The position numbers were made by a program, and so were the translations under genes. From Gemmatimonadaceae bacterium (lineage in GTDB: Bacteria > Gemmatimonadota > Gemmatimonadetes > Gemmatimonadales > Gemmatimonadaceae): 64,000 nt of DNA. This document shows, piece after piece, positions 14,999 through 23,914 of the stretch. The stretch lies in assembly GCA_020852815.1 (NCBI GenBank), contig JADZAN010000018.1, positions 62,001 through 126,000 of the forward strand. The letters run 5' to 3'. Numbering within the stretch: the first letter of the stretch is position 1; every line of letters starts with the position of its first letter. The notes below the pieces were generated by a model that saw only the letters and a list, made by a program, of their open reading frames with translations, did not search any database and was not told the origin of the DNA.

Positions 14999-17531
14999 CG
15001 ACGTTGTTGAGCCCCATGCTGTTGTTGATGACGCCGATCGTCAGGATCCCGATCAGCGTGCCGGCCACGCTTCCCGTCCCGCCGCTGAGCGACGTTCCGC
15101 CAATCACCACCGCGGCAATCGCGTCCAGTTCGTAGGCGACGCCGTCGTTCGGGTTCCCCTGCTCCAACTGCGCGCAGTGGACGAGCCCCGCCAGGGCGGC
15201 CAGCGCGCCCGAGATGACGTAGACGGTCGCCGTGTGCCAGCCGACGCGCACCCCCGACAGGCGCGCCGCCGATTCGTTGTCGCCAATGGCGTAGAGGTAC
15301 CGCCCGCCGCGCGTCCGCGCGAGGTACAGGTGCATCAGCACCACCGCGAGCCCGAAGACGAGCGCCGGTGCCGGTACATAATGAAGGAGCGGCGCCGCGA
15401 GGGCACGGACCGATTCTGGCGCGCCGCCGTCGCCGAAGCCGAGCGGGATGGCCGTTCCGCCGCTGAGATAGCGCGCCGCACCACGCGCCGCGCTCATCGT
15501 TGCCAGCGTGGCGATGAAGGCGGGGAGCTTCCAGCGTGCGACGACGACGCCATTGAGCCACCCCCACAGCGCGCCGGCGCCGACTACGGCGATCGCCGTC
15601 GGCAGGAGTCCCACGTCCTGCTTCATGAGGAGCCAGGCGCTGAGCGTCGCACCAAACGCGAGAATGGATCCCACCGAGAGGTCGATCCCGCCGGCGATCA
15701 CTACCGCCGTCATCCCCACGGCAAGGATCCCCTTCTCGGCCACCTGTCGCAGGATGTCGGTGAGGTTGCCGAGGTCGAGGAAGACCGGGAGCCCGCCGCG
15801 CGTGGGGGAGAAGACGATGGAGAGGAGGATGACGGCGACGAGTCCCAGCGCGCCGCGATAGCGAGCGATGGCTCGGGCGGCGGGGCTCGCCGGCGGAGTG
15901 GCGGGTGGGCGGCGAGTGCCTGACGAGGGGGTGCCTGACGAGTGTGTGCCTGACGAGTCGGCTCCGCCACCTGCCGTCGGCGCGCCGCCGTCCTCGCTCG
16001 AGGTCCCGGCAGCGGCGGCGAGCACCTTCTCCTCCGTCGCCTCGTCCCCTTCGAACTCCGCCACGATGCGCCCGTGGCGGAAGACGAGGATGCGATGGCA
16101 CTGGGTGAGCACCTCGGACATGTCGGACGATGCGATAAGGATGCCGAAGCCCTCGGCGGCCAGTGCGTGCAGCTCGCGGTACACGTCGGCGCGCGCGGCG
16201 AGGTCGATCCCGCGCGTCGGTTCGTCGAGGAGGAGGACCTTGGGCGACGAGAAGAGGCAGCGCGCGAGGAGCGCCTTCTGCTGGTTCCCGCCGCTCAGCG
16301 TCCCCATGGCCACGTGCGGTGACGCCGCGCGCACTCCCGTCCGCCGCATGAGGGTCGACGATTCGCGCGCGTCGCCCTCGCGGTCAATCCATCCCCAGCG
16401 CGAGACGCGTTCGAGCGCCGACATCGTGATGTTCCGGTCGACGCCGAGCTGCGGGAAGATCCCGTCGCTCTTGCGCTCCTCGGGGAGGAGGACGAGCCCG
16501 GCGTCGCGCGCCGTGGTTGGCGTGCGCGGCTGGTATTCCTTCCCGTCGAGCCAGATGCGCCCACGCACGTTGCCGCTGTGCGCACCAACCAGGGAGAGCA
16601 GGAGGTCGGTGCGGCCGGCCCCGACGAGCCCCGCCAGCCCCACCACCTCGCCCGCGCGCACGCGAAGCGAGATGTCGTGCAGCGTGGCGACACCAGCAGC
16701 GGCGCCCCCCTCCCCAGGTGCAACGGAGAGCCCCTCGATTCGCAGCACGTCGCGCGCGAGCGGCGATACGGGGGGCAGGGCGGCGGGGGCGATGTCACGC
16801 CCCACCATGAGTCGCACGAGCTCGGGGGCGCTGAGCCCGGCCGCGGCTCGCGTGGTGACGCGCTCTCCGTCGCGCATCACGGTCACGCGGTCCGCCAGGC
16901 GCAAGATCTCGTCCAGCTTGTGCGACACGTACACCACCCCCGTCCCCCGGGCCACGAGCGCGCGGATCACCTGCTCCAGCCGCGCCTCCTCGCCGGCGCC
17001 GAGCGAGGCGGTCGGTTCGTCCATGATGAGGCAGCGCGCGTCCCAGGCCAGCGCGCGCGCGATGGCGACCAGCTGACGGTCGCCGGGCGACAGCTCGCGG
17101 ACCTTCGTATCGGCCGCAATGTGCGCCGCACCAACGGCGTCGAGCTGCGCGCGGGCCCGCGCCTTCAATCGTTCGCGGTCGACCAGACCGTTCGCCGAGC
17201 GCTCTTCCATCCCCAGCGAGATGTTCTCGGCCACGTCCAGCGACGTCACCAGCTGCAACTCCTGCGGGATGACGGCGATCCCCGCCGCCAGCGCCTCGCG
17301 CGGCGACGGGAAGCGACGTACCACGCCATCGACGGCAATCTCGCCCTCGTCACCCTGCAGCGCCCCAGTGAGGAGCTTGCCGAGCGTCGACTTGCCGGCG
17401 CCGTTCTCCCCAACCAGCGCGTGCACCTCGCCGGGACGCACGTCGAAGTCCACGCGCGACACGGCGCGCACCCCGGGAAAGCCGATCCCCAGCCCCCGTG
17501 CCTCGATGAGCGAACGCTCGCCGCCCGTCAT
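14922..17531 (-). CDS. Fused sugar ABC transporter: tandem RbsA-type ATPases plus RbsC-type permease in one chain
   Basis: An 869-residue protein, with GAGG just before the ATG at 17531. Residues about 8-500 are the double ATPase of the ribose class: first Walker A GENGAGKST, signature LSPGDRQLVAIARAL, Walker B CLIMDEPTASLG; then a second half with a degenerate P loop (GLVGAGRTDLL), signature LSGGNQQKALLARCL and LLLDEPTRGIDL. A low-complexity linker with (SSGTx)3 follows. The rest is an RbsC-like multi-pass permease (GMTAVVIAGGIDLSVGSILAFG, INNSMGLNNVDANLQLILKG). These are normally separate subunits; the frame is open throughout with no internal stop. It follows the isomerase gene by 29 bases. 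Confidence 0.93.
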   Translation of the reverse strand: MTGGERSLIEARGLGIGFPGVRAVSRVDFDVRPGEVHALVGENGAGKSTLGKLLTGALQGDEGEIAVDGVVRRFPSPREALAAGIAVIPQELQLVTSLDVAENISLGMEERSANGLVDRERLKARARAQLDAVGAAHIAADTKVRELSPGDRQLVAIARALAWDARCLIMDEPTASLGAGEEARLEQVIRALVARGTGVVYVSHKLDEILRLADRVTVMRDGERVTTRAAAGLSAPELVRLMVGRDIAPAALPPVSPLARDVLRIEGLSVAPGEGGAAAGVATLHDISLRVRAGEVVGLAGLVGAGRTDLLLSLVGAHSGNVRGRIWLDGKEYQPRTPTTARDAGLVLLPEERKSDGIFPQLGVDRNITMSALERVSRWGWIDREGDARESSTLMRRTGVRAASPHVAMGTLSGGNQQKALLARCLFSSPKVLLLDEPTRGIDLAARADVYRELHALAAEGFGILIASSDMSEVLTQCHRILVFRHGRIVAEFEGDEATEEKVLAAAAGTSSEDGGAPTAGGGADSSGTHSSGTPSSGTRRPPATPPASPAARAIARYRGALGLVAVILLSIVFSPTRGGLPVFLDLGNLTDILRQVAEKGILAVGMTAVVIAGGIDLSVGSILAFGATLSAWLLMKQDVGLLPTAIAVVGAGALWGWLNGVVVARWKLPAFIATLATMSAARGAARYLSGGTAIPLGFGDGGAPESVRALAAPLLHYVPAPALVFGLAVVLMHLYLARTRGGRYLYAIGDNESAARLSGVRVGWHTATVYVISGALAALAGLVHCAQLEQGNPNDGVAYELDAIAAVVIGGTSLSGGTGSVAGTLIGILTIGVINNSMGLNNVDANLQLILKGVIILAAVWLQRRRSS
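15916..15960 (-). repeat. Three 15-bp direct repeats encoding a pentapeptide linker
   Basis: GTGCCTGACGAG recurs at 15916, 15931 and 15946 with an exact 15-base period. Read on the - strand the repeat gives SSGTH, SSGTP, SSGTR, a flexible hydrophilic linker between the ATPase and permease parts of the fused transporter. Copy-number variation would change linker length without breaking frame. Confidence 0.85.
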
Positions 17532-17560
17532 GCGCGCCTCGCGCGAGTCGCGTTCGGCAC

Positions 17561-19213
17561 TCAGCGGTGGAACTCCGGTGGCTGATGGTTGTCGAGCGTG
17601 TCGTGCAGGTCGCCGCACAGGTTGACCTGGATCCCCATGCCCTGCGCCATCCCCGCCTTGCGCACCAGCGCGCGCAGCGCCAGTTCGGCACTCGGTGCGT
17701 AGGCCACCTGGATGTGGTTGGCCTGGTGCTTGGCCATGAGGGCATCGCGCGACACGCCGTAGAGCACGGCGTGCATGATGGGCCACTGCGACGTGGTGGC
17801 GGCCCAGCGGCGTTGCGTCTCTCCCTCCGACAGGCGCACCACCCCACCGCGCCCGATGTCCATGTGCAGCGCATCGCCTTGCACGTAGATGCGCGACCAG
17901 ACGATCTCGCCCGGGCGGCTCACCCCCTTGAGCGTCGAGCCCCCCTTGGGGAAGTACATCGGCGGTTGCCGCTCGCCGGTGGCGCCGGCGTAGCCGCCAA
18001 TGAAGTGCGATGCCGGGGCGGCGCCCGAGATCTCGAAGACCCAGACAAACTCGTCGATGCCGCGTTCGCGCACCGGCGCCCCCCAGCGCACGTCGTGCAG
18101 CGTATTGGACGGGTCGATGTCCAGCGAGCGCCAGGTGATGTCGGTGATGAGCGCGTCCACGCCGGCGCACTCGTCGACCTCGTTGAAGTGCGGCACCGCG
18201 CGCCCCTCGAAAAGTGCCGCACCTTCGTCATCGACCACCGGCGGGCGATCGGGATTATTGAGCAACCCCTCGGCCAGGTCGGACGCGACGCACGTGTCCT
18301 TGAGCCCCTGCTGGTACTGGATCCCGATCGCCGCGCAGCCGAAGTCGTGCGCGAGCCGCACGGCGGCGTCGTACATCTTGAGCCCCTCCAGCACCTGGCG
18401 GAGCGTGAGCTCGGTGGCCTCGTCGGCACCGAGGGCGAAGCGCATCCCGCGCCCCTGCAACCACGCGTAGTGCCGCTGCGCCACGCGATCGGGGACGCGC
18501 TGCATCGCGGCATGGAGTGCGCTCTGGCTCAGCCGCTCCTTGAACAGCCCCGTCGCGTGCAACAGATGGTCGGGGATGATGGCGTTGTACATCCCCATGC
18601 ATCCCTCGTCGAAGACGCCGAGGATGGCCTGCTGTGTACGCAGTTCCTCGCCAAGCTGGGCCCCCACGTCGCGATCCTCGTCGAAGGCGTGCGCGAAGCT
18701 CCCCGCCGACATCGCCTGCGCGTGCGACGTGTCGTGCACGACCTTGCCGTGCTCCAGCCACTCGCGAAGCGCGTGACGCGCAAAGTCGTCGGTGAAATCC
18801 TCGCTCCAGATGGAGGAGTACGGGACGCCCGCCTTGGTGAGCGAGCCGTTGAGGTTGAGCAATCCCACCAGCCCCGGCCACTCCCCGCTCCAGTTGGCGA
18901 GCGTGAGGATGGGGCCGCGGTGCTTGGTGAGCCCGGCCAGCACGTGCGAGGTGTACTGCCACACCGCCTCGGCGACGATGAGCGGCGCGTGTGGGTCGAT
19001 GGTGCGGAACACCTCCATCCCTCGCGCCTGAGCGTCGATGAAGCCGTGCCGCCGCGCCTCGTCGTAGCGATGTCCCCGCACCACGCGACGATGCAGCTGC
19101 TCGAAGGTGCGGGTGACGGTGGTCTCGAGCTGCGCCTGCGCGGGCCAGCACACCTGGTTGGCGCTCAGGCGCGAGTCGCCGCTGGCGACCAGCACGATAT
19201 CGCGATCGATCAT
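17561..19213 (-). CDS. L-fucose/D-arabinose isomerase-family protein
   Basis: A 550-residue cytoplasmic protein without a leader, resembling the L-fucose isomerase family. These Mn-dependent aldose-ketose isomerases convert L-fucose to L-fuculose and commonly also D-arabinose to D-ribulose. Supporting segments are [36 protein letters not shown] (acidic metal-site region) and [12 protein letters not shown] with [10 protein letters not shown] near the C-terminus, where the family has its catalytic His. It starts two bases after the GH3 stop and ends 29 bases before the transporter ATG, so it belongs to this operon. Assignment to fucose rather than arabinose is not possible from sequence alone. 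Confidence 0.78.
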   Translation of the reverse strand: MIDRDIVLVASGDSRLSANQVCWPAQAQLETTVTRTFEQLHRRVVRGHRYDEARRHGFIDAQARGMEVFRTIDPHAPLIVAEAVWQYTSHVLAGLTKHRGPILTLANWSGEWPGLVGLLNLNGSLTKAGVPYSSIWSEDFTDDFARHALREWLEHGKVVHDTSHAQAMSAGSFAHAFDEDRDVGAQLGEELRTQQAILGVFDEGCMGMYNAIIPDHLLHATGLFKERLSQSALHAAMQRVPDRVAQRHYAWLQGRGMRFALGADEATELTLRQVLEGLKMYDAAVRLAHDFGCAAIGIQYQQGLKDTCVASDLAEGLLNNPDRPPVVDDEGAALFEGRAVPHFNEVDECAGVDALITDITWRSLDIDPSNTLHDVRWGAPVRERGIDEFVWVFEISGAAPASHFIGGYAGATGERQPPMYFPKGGSTLKGVSRPGEIVWSRIYVQGDALHMDIGRGGVVRLSEGETQRRWAATTSQWPIMHAVLYGVSRDALMAKHQANHIQVAYAPSAELALRALVRKAGMAQGMGIQVNLCGDLHDTLDNHQPPEFHR

Positions 19214-19215
19214 GG

Positions 19216-20997
19216 TCACGGGTAGGAGAGGCCGCTGCCGATCGGGTACGTGTCGCTCACCAGCACCGGCAGCCGCCCTTTGGGGTTGAGGTCGCCCTTG
19301 AGCGCGCGAATGAACGACGAGAAGTAGACCTCCTGGTTGCCGAACCAGCCGCGTTCGCCGTAGCCGGCCAGGTAGGCGGCGACGGAGGGGAGCTTCCGGA
19401 TGTGGTGCACGTTGCCGTAGCTCATCGCGACGACGGCTCCCGGCTTGGCGGCGATGATGCGTTCGATGAAGGCGAGGTCGCCACCGCGAATGGGGGTGGC
19501 GTCGCCAAGTCGGTCGCGGGCAACGAAGAGGGAGACGATGACGAGGTCGGCGTTGCGTGCGGCGCTCCACGCGTCCGCGTACGCCGCCGAGTCCATGCGC
19601 GGGGTAAAGGTGAACGAGCGCGCACCGGGGAAGGCGGCCGCTAGTTTCGTCGCGAGGATGGCAGGCGATGGATCGGTCTCCAGCTTCTGCACGCTGATGT
19701 TGACGACCCTTGGTGTGGCGCCGGGCTTGAGCGGAACGACGCCGTCGTTGCGAAGCATCGTCAGCGAGCGGTCGGCGACTTCCTGCGCCACCGCCAGGTG
19801 CTCGGCGGTCCCGACGCGCGCCGCAACCCTTGATTCGTCGACGTAGCGTTGCACCTGCAGGTTGAGCCGGGCCTTGAGCGTCAACAGGCGCCGCACCGTG
19901 CTGTCGATGCGCGCGGCGCTGATGCGCCCGCTGCGCACCGCGGCGACCATCGCGTCGATCGTCTTCCCGGTGTCCCTCGGCTTGAGGACCAGGTCGTGCC
20001 CCGCCTCGAAGGCGCGAATCGCGACCTCCTCCGCCCCGAAGCGCGCGATCACGTGATCGTACCAGAGGTCGTCAGAGGTGAGCATCCCCTTGAAGCCGAG
20101 CGAGTCGCGCAGCCACTGGCGCGCAAGCTTCGGTTCAACCGAGGCCGGGAGGTCCGAGCCGCCGGTGATCGACGGCACGGCGATGTGCTCCGTCATCACG
20201 TAGTCCACGCCGGCATCGATGGCGTGGCGGAACGCGACAAACTCCTGGGAGCGCACGGCGTCGGTGCCCTTGGCGTTCCAGGTGAAGTCCGGGCGCGACG
20301 GCATTACCTCCACGTCGCCGCGCCCCGGGAAGTGCTTGGCCCCGGAAAGCATCCCGTTGTCGTGATAGCCATGCACATAGGCGCGCACCATGCGGCCCAG
20401 CAGCGCCAGGTCGCCGCCGAACGAGCGCACGCCTTCGGCCGGGTTGGTCGGGCGCCAGGCGATGTCGACGGCGGGAGAATAGGTAAGGTGGATCCCCATC
20501 GCGCGCCCCTCGCGCGCGGCGAGCGAGGTGGCGCGGTACATCAGCGCGGTGTCGCCGATGGCGGCAAAGGCCATGTTGGCGGGGAACTCCGTCGCGCCGG
20601 TCACCTGCTGCCCCGGCCCTCCTTCAAAGTCCGCGGTGATGAGGAGCGGCACGCGGGCGGCGCGCTGCAGCGTATTGGTCAGTGCCGCTACGTCACGCGG
20701 TGTTCCGCCGTACAGCACGAAGGCGCCCACGCCGCGGTCGCGGGCCAGCGCAACCCATCGTTGCAGCCGCGGGTCTGTGGCGCTGGCATACGTTCCGCTG
20801 ATCTCGCTCACAACCAACTGCGCGACCTTCTGCTCCAGCGTGAGCGACGCAAGCGTGCGCTCGACCCAGGCGCGTCCGGCGGCGGTCGGGGCAGGGAGGA
20901 GCGCTTGTCCCCGCAACGCTCCTGTTCCGGCAACCGGCGAGCTCACGCAGAGCGCGGCGACAAGCGTCAGGAAGACGACGACACGGCGTGGCCGCAT
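19216..20997 (-). CDS. Secreted two-domain glycoside hydrolase family 3 protein
   Basis: A 593-residue exported enzyme; the start at 20997 begins the signal peptide ([19 protein letters not shown], cleavage near GTGA). The N-terminal barrel has [26 protein letters not shown] and the nucleophile region [14 protein letters not shown], which is the NagZ-like layout. The C-terminal half ([14 protein letters not shown] to [10 protein letters not shown]) is the second GH3 domain. Oddly, the D-S/T-H catalytic dyad that normally follows KHFPGxGD in beta-N-acetylglucosaminidases is replaced by a VMPSR stretch, so the enzyme is probably not a canonical NagZ. It heads the sugar operon and is divergent from the GH172 gene. 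Confidence 0.9.
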   Translation of the reverse strand: MRPRRVVVFLTLVAALCVSSPVAGTGALRGQALLPAPTAAGRAWVERTLASLTLEQKVAQLVVSEISGTYASATDPRLQRWVALARDRGVGAFVLYGGTPRDVAALTNTLQRAARVPLLITADFEGGPGQQVTGATEFPANMAFAAIGDTALMYRATSLAAREGRAMGIHLTYSPAVDIAWRPTNPAEGVRSFGGDLALLGRMVRAYVHGYHDNGMLSGAKHFPGRGDVEVMPSRPDFTWNAKGTDAVRSQEFVAFRHAIDAGVDYVMTEHIAVPSITGGSDLPASVEPKLARQWLRDSLGFKGMLTSDDLWYDHVIARFGAEEVAIRAFEAGHDLVLKPRDTGKTIDAMVAAVRSGRISAARIDSTVRRLLTLKARLNLQVQRYVDESRVAARVGTAEHLAVAQEVADRSLTMLRNDGVVPLKPGATPRVVNISVQKLETDPSPAILATKLAAAFPGARSFTFTPRMDSAAYADAWSAARNADLVIVSLFVARDRLGDATPIRGGDLAFIERIIAAKPGAVVAMSYGNVHHIRKLPSVAAYLAGYGERGWFGNQEVYFSSFIRALKGDLNPKGRLPVLVSDTYPIGSGLSYP

Positions 20998-21194
20998 TCG
21001 AATAGGGGGTGAGGGCCGCGCGAATGTACCGGCGCTCCTCGGGGCTGGCAATCGGCGGGCGGCGTGCGCCGCGGCATCATGCACCACCGCCAGCCCAGCG
21101 GACTCGCACACACCTTGCGCCCCCACCCCTAGCCAGCGCGCCCCGAGTGCGGGATGTTCCGGCGTCCTCGACGTCGGCCTAACGAACTGCACCC

Positions 21195-23393
21195 ATGCCA
21201 CTCATGTCGCGCCCCCGCCGCCCCGTCGTCCTCCCGCTGCGTCGGAGCACCAGCGTGTCCCGCGCCGGTGCACGCCGCGCTGCCGCGCTGGCCGCCCTTG
21301 CTGTTCTCGCCATCGGTACGCCGAGCGCCGCGGCGGCGCAGGTGCCGACGTCGCTCGATCCGTTCCGCCTCACGCAGTTGCGCGATTTCGAGGCGTATCG
21401 ATCGTCGAGCAACAACGCGGACCTCGACAGCAACGACGACAGCAAGCGCCCCCTTCCCGGCGAGACGATCATCCTCGCCGACCTCAAGGGCCCCGGCGTC
21501 ATCACGCACATGTGGATCACCGTGGCGGCCAGCGAGTATGCGTGGCCCAAGCTGCTGCGGCTTCGCATCTACTACGACGGCAGCAGCACGCCCAGCGTCG
21601 ATGCGCCCATCGGCGACTTCTTCGGCGTGGGGCACGGGATGGAGCGTCCGCTCAACTCGGCCATCGTGCGCAACAGCTCGGCCGGCCGCTCGCGCAACGA
21701 GTACTGGCCCATGCCGTTCCAGCGCTCGGCGAAGGTGACGCTCACCAACGAAGGGCGCCGGCGCATGAGCAATGTGTACTACCAGGTCGACTGGTCGAAG
21801 TACAGGTCGCTCCCCGCTGGCACGCCATACTTCCACGCGCGCTATCGTCAGGCGCTCCCCACGAAGCTCGGCGCGCCGTACACCGTGCTCCACACCAAGG
21901 GGCGCGGTCACTACGTGGGAACGGTGCTCAGCGTCATCCAGAACCAACCCGGTTGGTTCGGCGAGGGCGACGACTTCTTCTACATCGATGGGAAGCGGCG
22001 CGCCAACATCGAGGGGACGGGAACCGAGGACTACTTCAACGATGCCTGGTCGCTACGCGTCGACAACGGCCCCAACTTCGGAGTGACGGTGGCCGACGGC
22101 ACCGATCTCGGCTCGCGCATGACCGCCTATCGCTGGCACCTTGCCGATCCCATCCCCTTCACCCGCGAACTGACGTTCGACATCGAGCACGCCGGGTGGA
22201 CCTACAACAACGACGGCTCCGTACGGAGCGCCTTCGAGGAACGCGAGGACCTCTTCAGCACTGTCGCCTTCTGGTACCAGCAGGGGATCGCGCAGGGGCA
22301 ACCGGAACCCGGCTACGGCGCGGCGCGCCTCCCGCACGGCAACGCGCTGCAGCTCGAGGTGGAGCAGCGCGCCAACGAAGCGGTCGGGACGCGCGGCAAG
22401 GTCTCGGTGCAGAAGGAAGTGTTCTGGGGAAAGGACATCCTCCTCTTCGAAGGCGAGGGGGAAGGCGCGCGCCTCGATGTTCCGTTCGATGTCGCCGAGG
22501 ATGGGCGCTATGAGCTGATTGCACAGGTGGCTGGTGCGCCGGACTACGGGAAGTACACCGTCCTCATCGACGGGAAGGTGCCGGGGACGGGGACGGAGCT
22601 CGAGCACGAACCGGGCGCCAACATGGGGACGGGACTCTCCATCGACGCCTACTACACCGAACTGTTTGTCGGCGAGGATCGCGTCCTGGGGTGGCCACGA
22701 CTCACGAAGGGGCGGCACACCGTGTCGTTCATCTGCACCGGGAAGAACGCGGCTTCCACCAACTACTTTCTCGGACTCGATGGACTGGTGCTGCAGCGCG
22801 TGGCGAGCGAACGGCGCGGCGTGCAGTCCGACACGACGCTCTCGTCCAACGCCGCCGACCGCTTGCGGGCCATCGGGGCTCTCGGGGCGCGCGGCGCGGT
22901 GCAGCTGCCGGCACTGCGCGCAGGGCTCACCGCGTCGCCTGACGAGCGCGTTGCCGCGGCGTGGGCCTTCACGCAGATGGGGAGCGCGGCGAGGCCGGCG
23001 GTTGCCGACCTCACCAGGGCGCTGGGCGACAACGACTACGTCGTCCGCGGACTCGCGGCGCTCGCGCTGCGTGATGCCGGAGGCGTGGACGATGCGGCCA
23101 TCGACGCGCTCGCGGCGCGACTCACCGATCCCGACGATGGCGTGCGCATGGCGAGCGCCTGGGCGATTGCGGCGCAGGGACCGCGCGCCTATCGCGTCTT
23201 CGACCAGCTCATGGCCGCTGGGAGAGCGCAGCCGCAACATCCGCACGTCCAGCGCGCCGTGGCCGACGCCTTTGGCGCCATCGGTCCGCGGGCACAGGAG
23301 GCGATGCCGGTCCTCGAGGAGCTGGCCAAGGTCATGCGCGTGCGATGGAACGCGGTGGCGGCGATGAAGAAGATCAGGGGGCAGGCTCGGTAA
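21195..23393 (+). CDS. Secreted GH172 (DUF2961) glycoside hydrolase with C-terminal HEAT repeats
   Basis: A 732-residue protein with a signal peptide ending in SAAAAQV. Residues about 50-390 match DUF2961, now family GH172: LADLKGPGVITHMWIT, IYYDGSSTPSVDAPIGDFF, RNEYWPMPFQRSAKV, and NIEGTGTEDYFNDAW. Characterised GH172 members act on difructose dianhydride I or as exo-alpha-D-arabinofuranosidases. A beta-sandwich (LDVPFDVAEDGRYELIAQV, about 445-540) and then HEAT-like repeats (AAWAFTQMGSAARPAV, GLAALALRDAG, ASAWAIAAQGPRAY) follow, which is an unusual addition. It is divergent from the GH3-isomerase-ABC operon; a GCCTAACG site lies 11 bases before the start. Confidence 0.88.
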   Translation: MPLMSRPRRPVVLPLRRSTSVSRAGARRAAALAALAVLAIGTPSAAAAQVPTSLDPFRLTQLRDFEAYRSSSNNADLDSNDDSKRPLPGETIILADLKGPGVITHMWITVAASEYAWPKLLRLRIYYDGSSTPSVDAPIGDFFGVGHGMERPLNSAIVRNSSAGRSRNEYWPMPFQRSAKVTLTNEGRRRMSNVYYQVDWSKYRSLPAGTPYFHARYRQALPTKLGAPYTVLHTKGRGHYVGTVLSVIQNQPGWFGEGDDFFYIDGKRRANIEGTGTEDYFNDAWSLRVDNGPNFGVTVADGTDLGSRMTAYRWHLADPIPFTRELTFDIEHAGWTYNNDGSVRSAFEEREDLFSTVAFWYQQGIAQGQPEPGYGAARLPHGNALQLEVEQRANEAVGTRGKVSVQKEVFWGKDILLFEGEGEGARLDVPFDVAEDGRYELIAQVAGAPDYGKYTVLIDGKVPGTGTELEHEPGANMGTGLSIDAYYTELFVGEDRVLGWPRLTKGRHTVSFICTGKNAASTNYFLGLDGLVLQRVASERRGVQSDTTLSSNAADRLRAIGALGARGAVQLPALRAGLTASPDERVAAAWAFTQMGSAARPAVADLTRALGDNDYVVRGLAALALRDAGGVDDAAIDALAARLTDPDDGVRMASAWAIAAQGPRAYRVFDQLMAAGRAQPQHPHVQRAVADAFGAIGPRAQEAMPVLEELAKVMRVRWNAVAAMKKIRGQAR

Positions 23394-23472
23394 GGGCGCC
23401 GCGTCAGCTCCGCGGCACAAACGCTCTTGCTGGCGCTCTCGGAGCCCGCGAAACGGTGGGAGCGACCTGGGA

Positions 23473-23739
23473 TCACGAACGCCGCGGGACCGAGCGCGGC
23501 CAGAAGGAGAATTCCTGCTGTCCGCATGCCCCCTCGAGGTCGCTCACTCGCTCGCGCATGTACGTCTGCGCGTCGGCAATCGCCCCGTTGTAGATCGTCG
23601 GGGCGATCTCCTTGAGGATGAACTCCAGCATCATGCGCGCCTTGAGTTCGCCGATCTCCTGGTCGAGATGCTCGTCGAAGTAGCGACGGAGCGAGGCTAT
23701 GGCACGCGTGGTCGTTTCGGGGGTGAGTTCGATTGGCAC
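23473..23739 (-). CDS. DUF2164 family protein
   Basis: An 88-residue cytoplasmic protein read from a GTG. It matches the small DUF2164 family: SLRRYFDEHLDQEIGELKA, then LKEIAPTIYNGAIADAQTY and an ERVSDLEGA helix. Function of the family is unknown. It stands between the GH172 gene (convergent) and the GMC oxidoreductase gene (divergent). No clear ribosome-binding site precedes the GTG, so the exact start is uncertain. Confidence 0.8.
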   Translation of the reverse strand: MPIELTPETTTRAIASLRRYFDEHLDQEIGELKARMMLEFILKEIAPTIYNGAIADAQTYMRERVSDLEGACGQQEFSFWPRSVPRRS

Positions 23740-23914
23740 GGGCGTTGGAGCGCGAGTGAGTCGTGGGGCAGGCGTGGGTCACACCTGCGTGCCCCCGTGC
23801 CGTTGCATGAGTCTACCGCTCGCCGCCGGCGCGAGGCTATCCCTCCGCGGCGCCTGCGCTCAACTTCCGGGACGCCATCGCACGCCCGATCACCCGGTTC
23901 GCTCGTCACCCATC

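Noticed and set aside
15916-15960. GTGCCTGACGAG as a second genome-wide motif
   Set aside because: Apart from the tandem copies, only scattered single relatives were noticed (for example near 6218, 22937 and 46857); they lie in coding sequence and are not clearly above chance.
14922-17531. Frameshift artefact joining ATPase and permease genes
   Set aside because: The frame is open through the linker and the join carries exact in-frame 15-base repeats giving a sensible flexible linker. A read error cannot be ruled out, but nothing in the sequence demands it.
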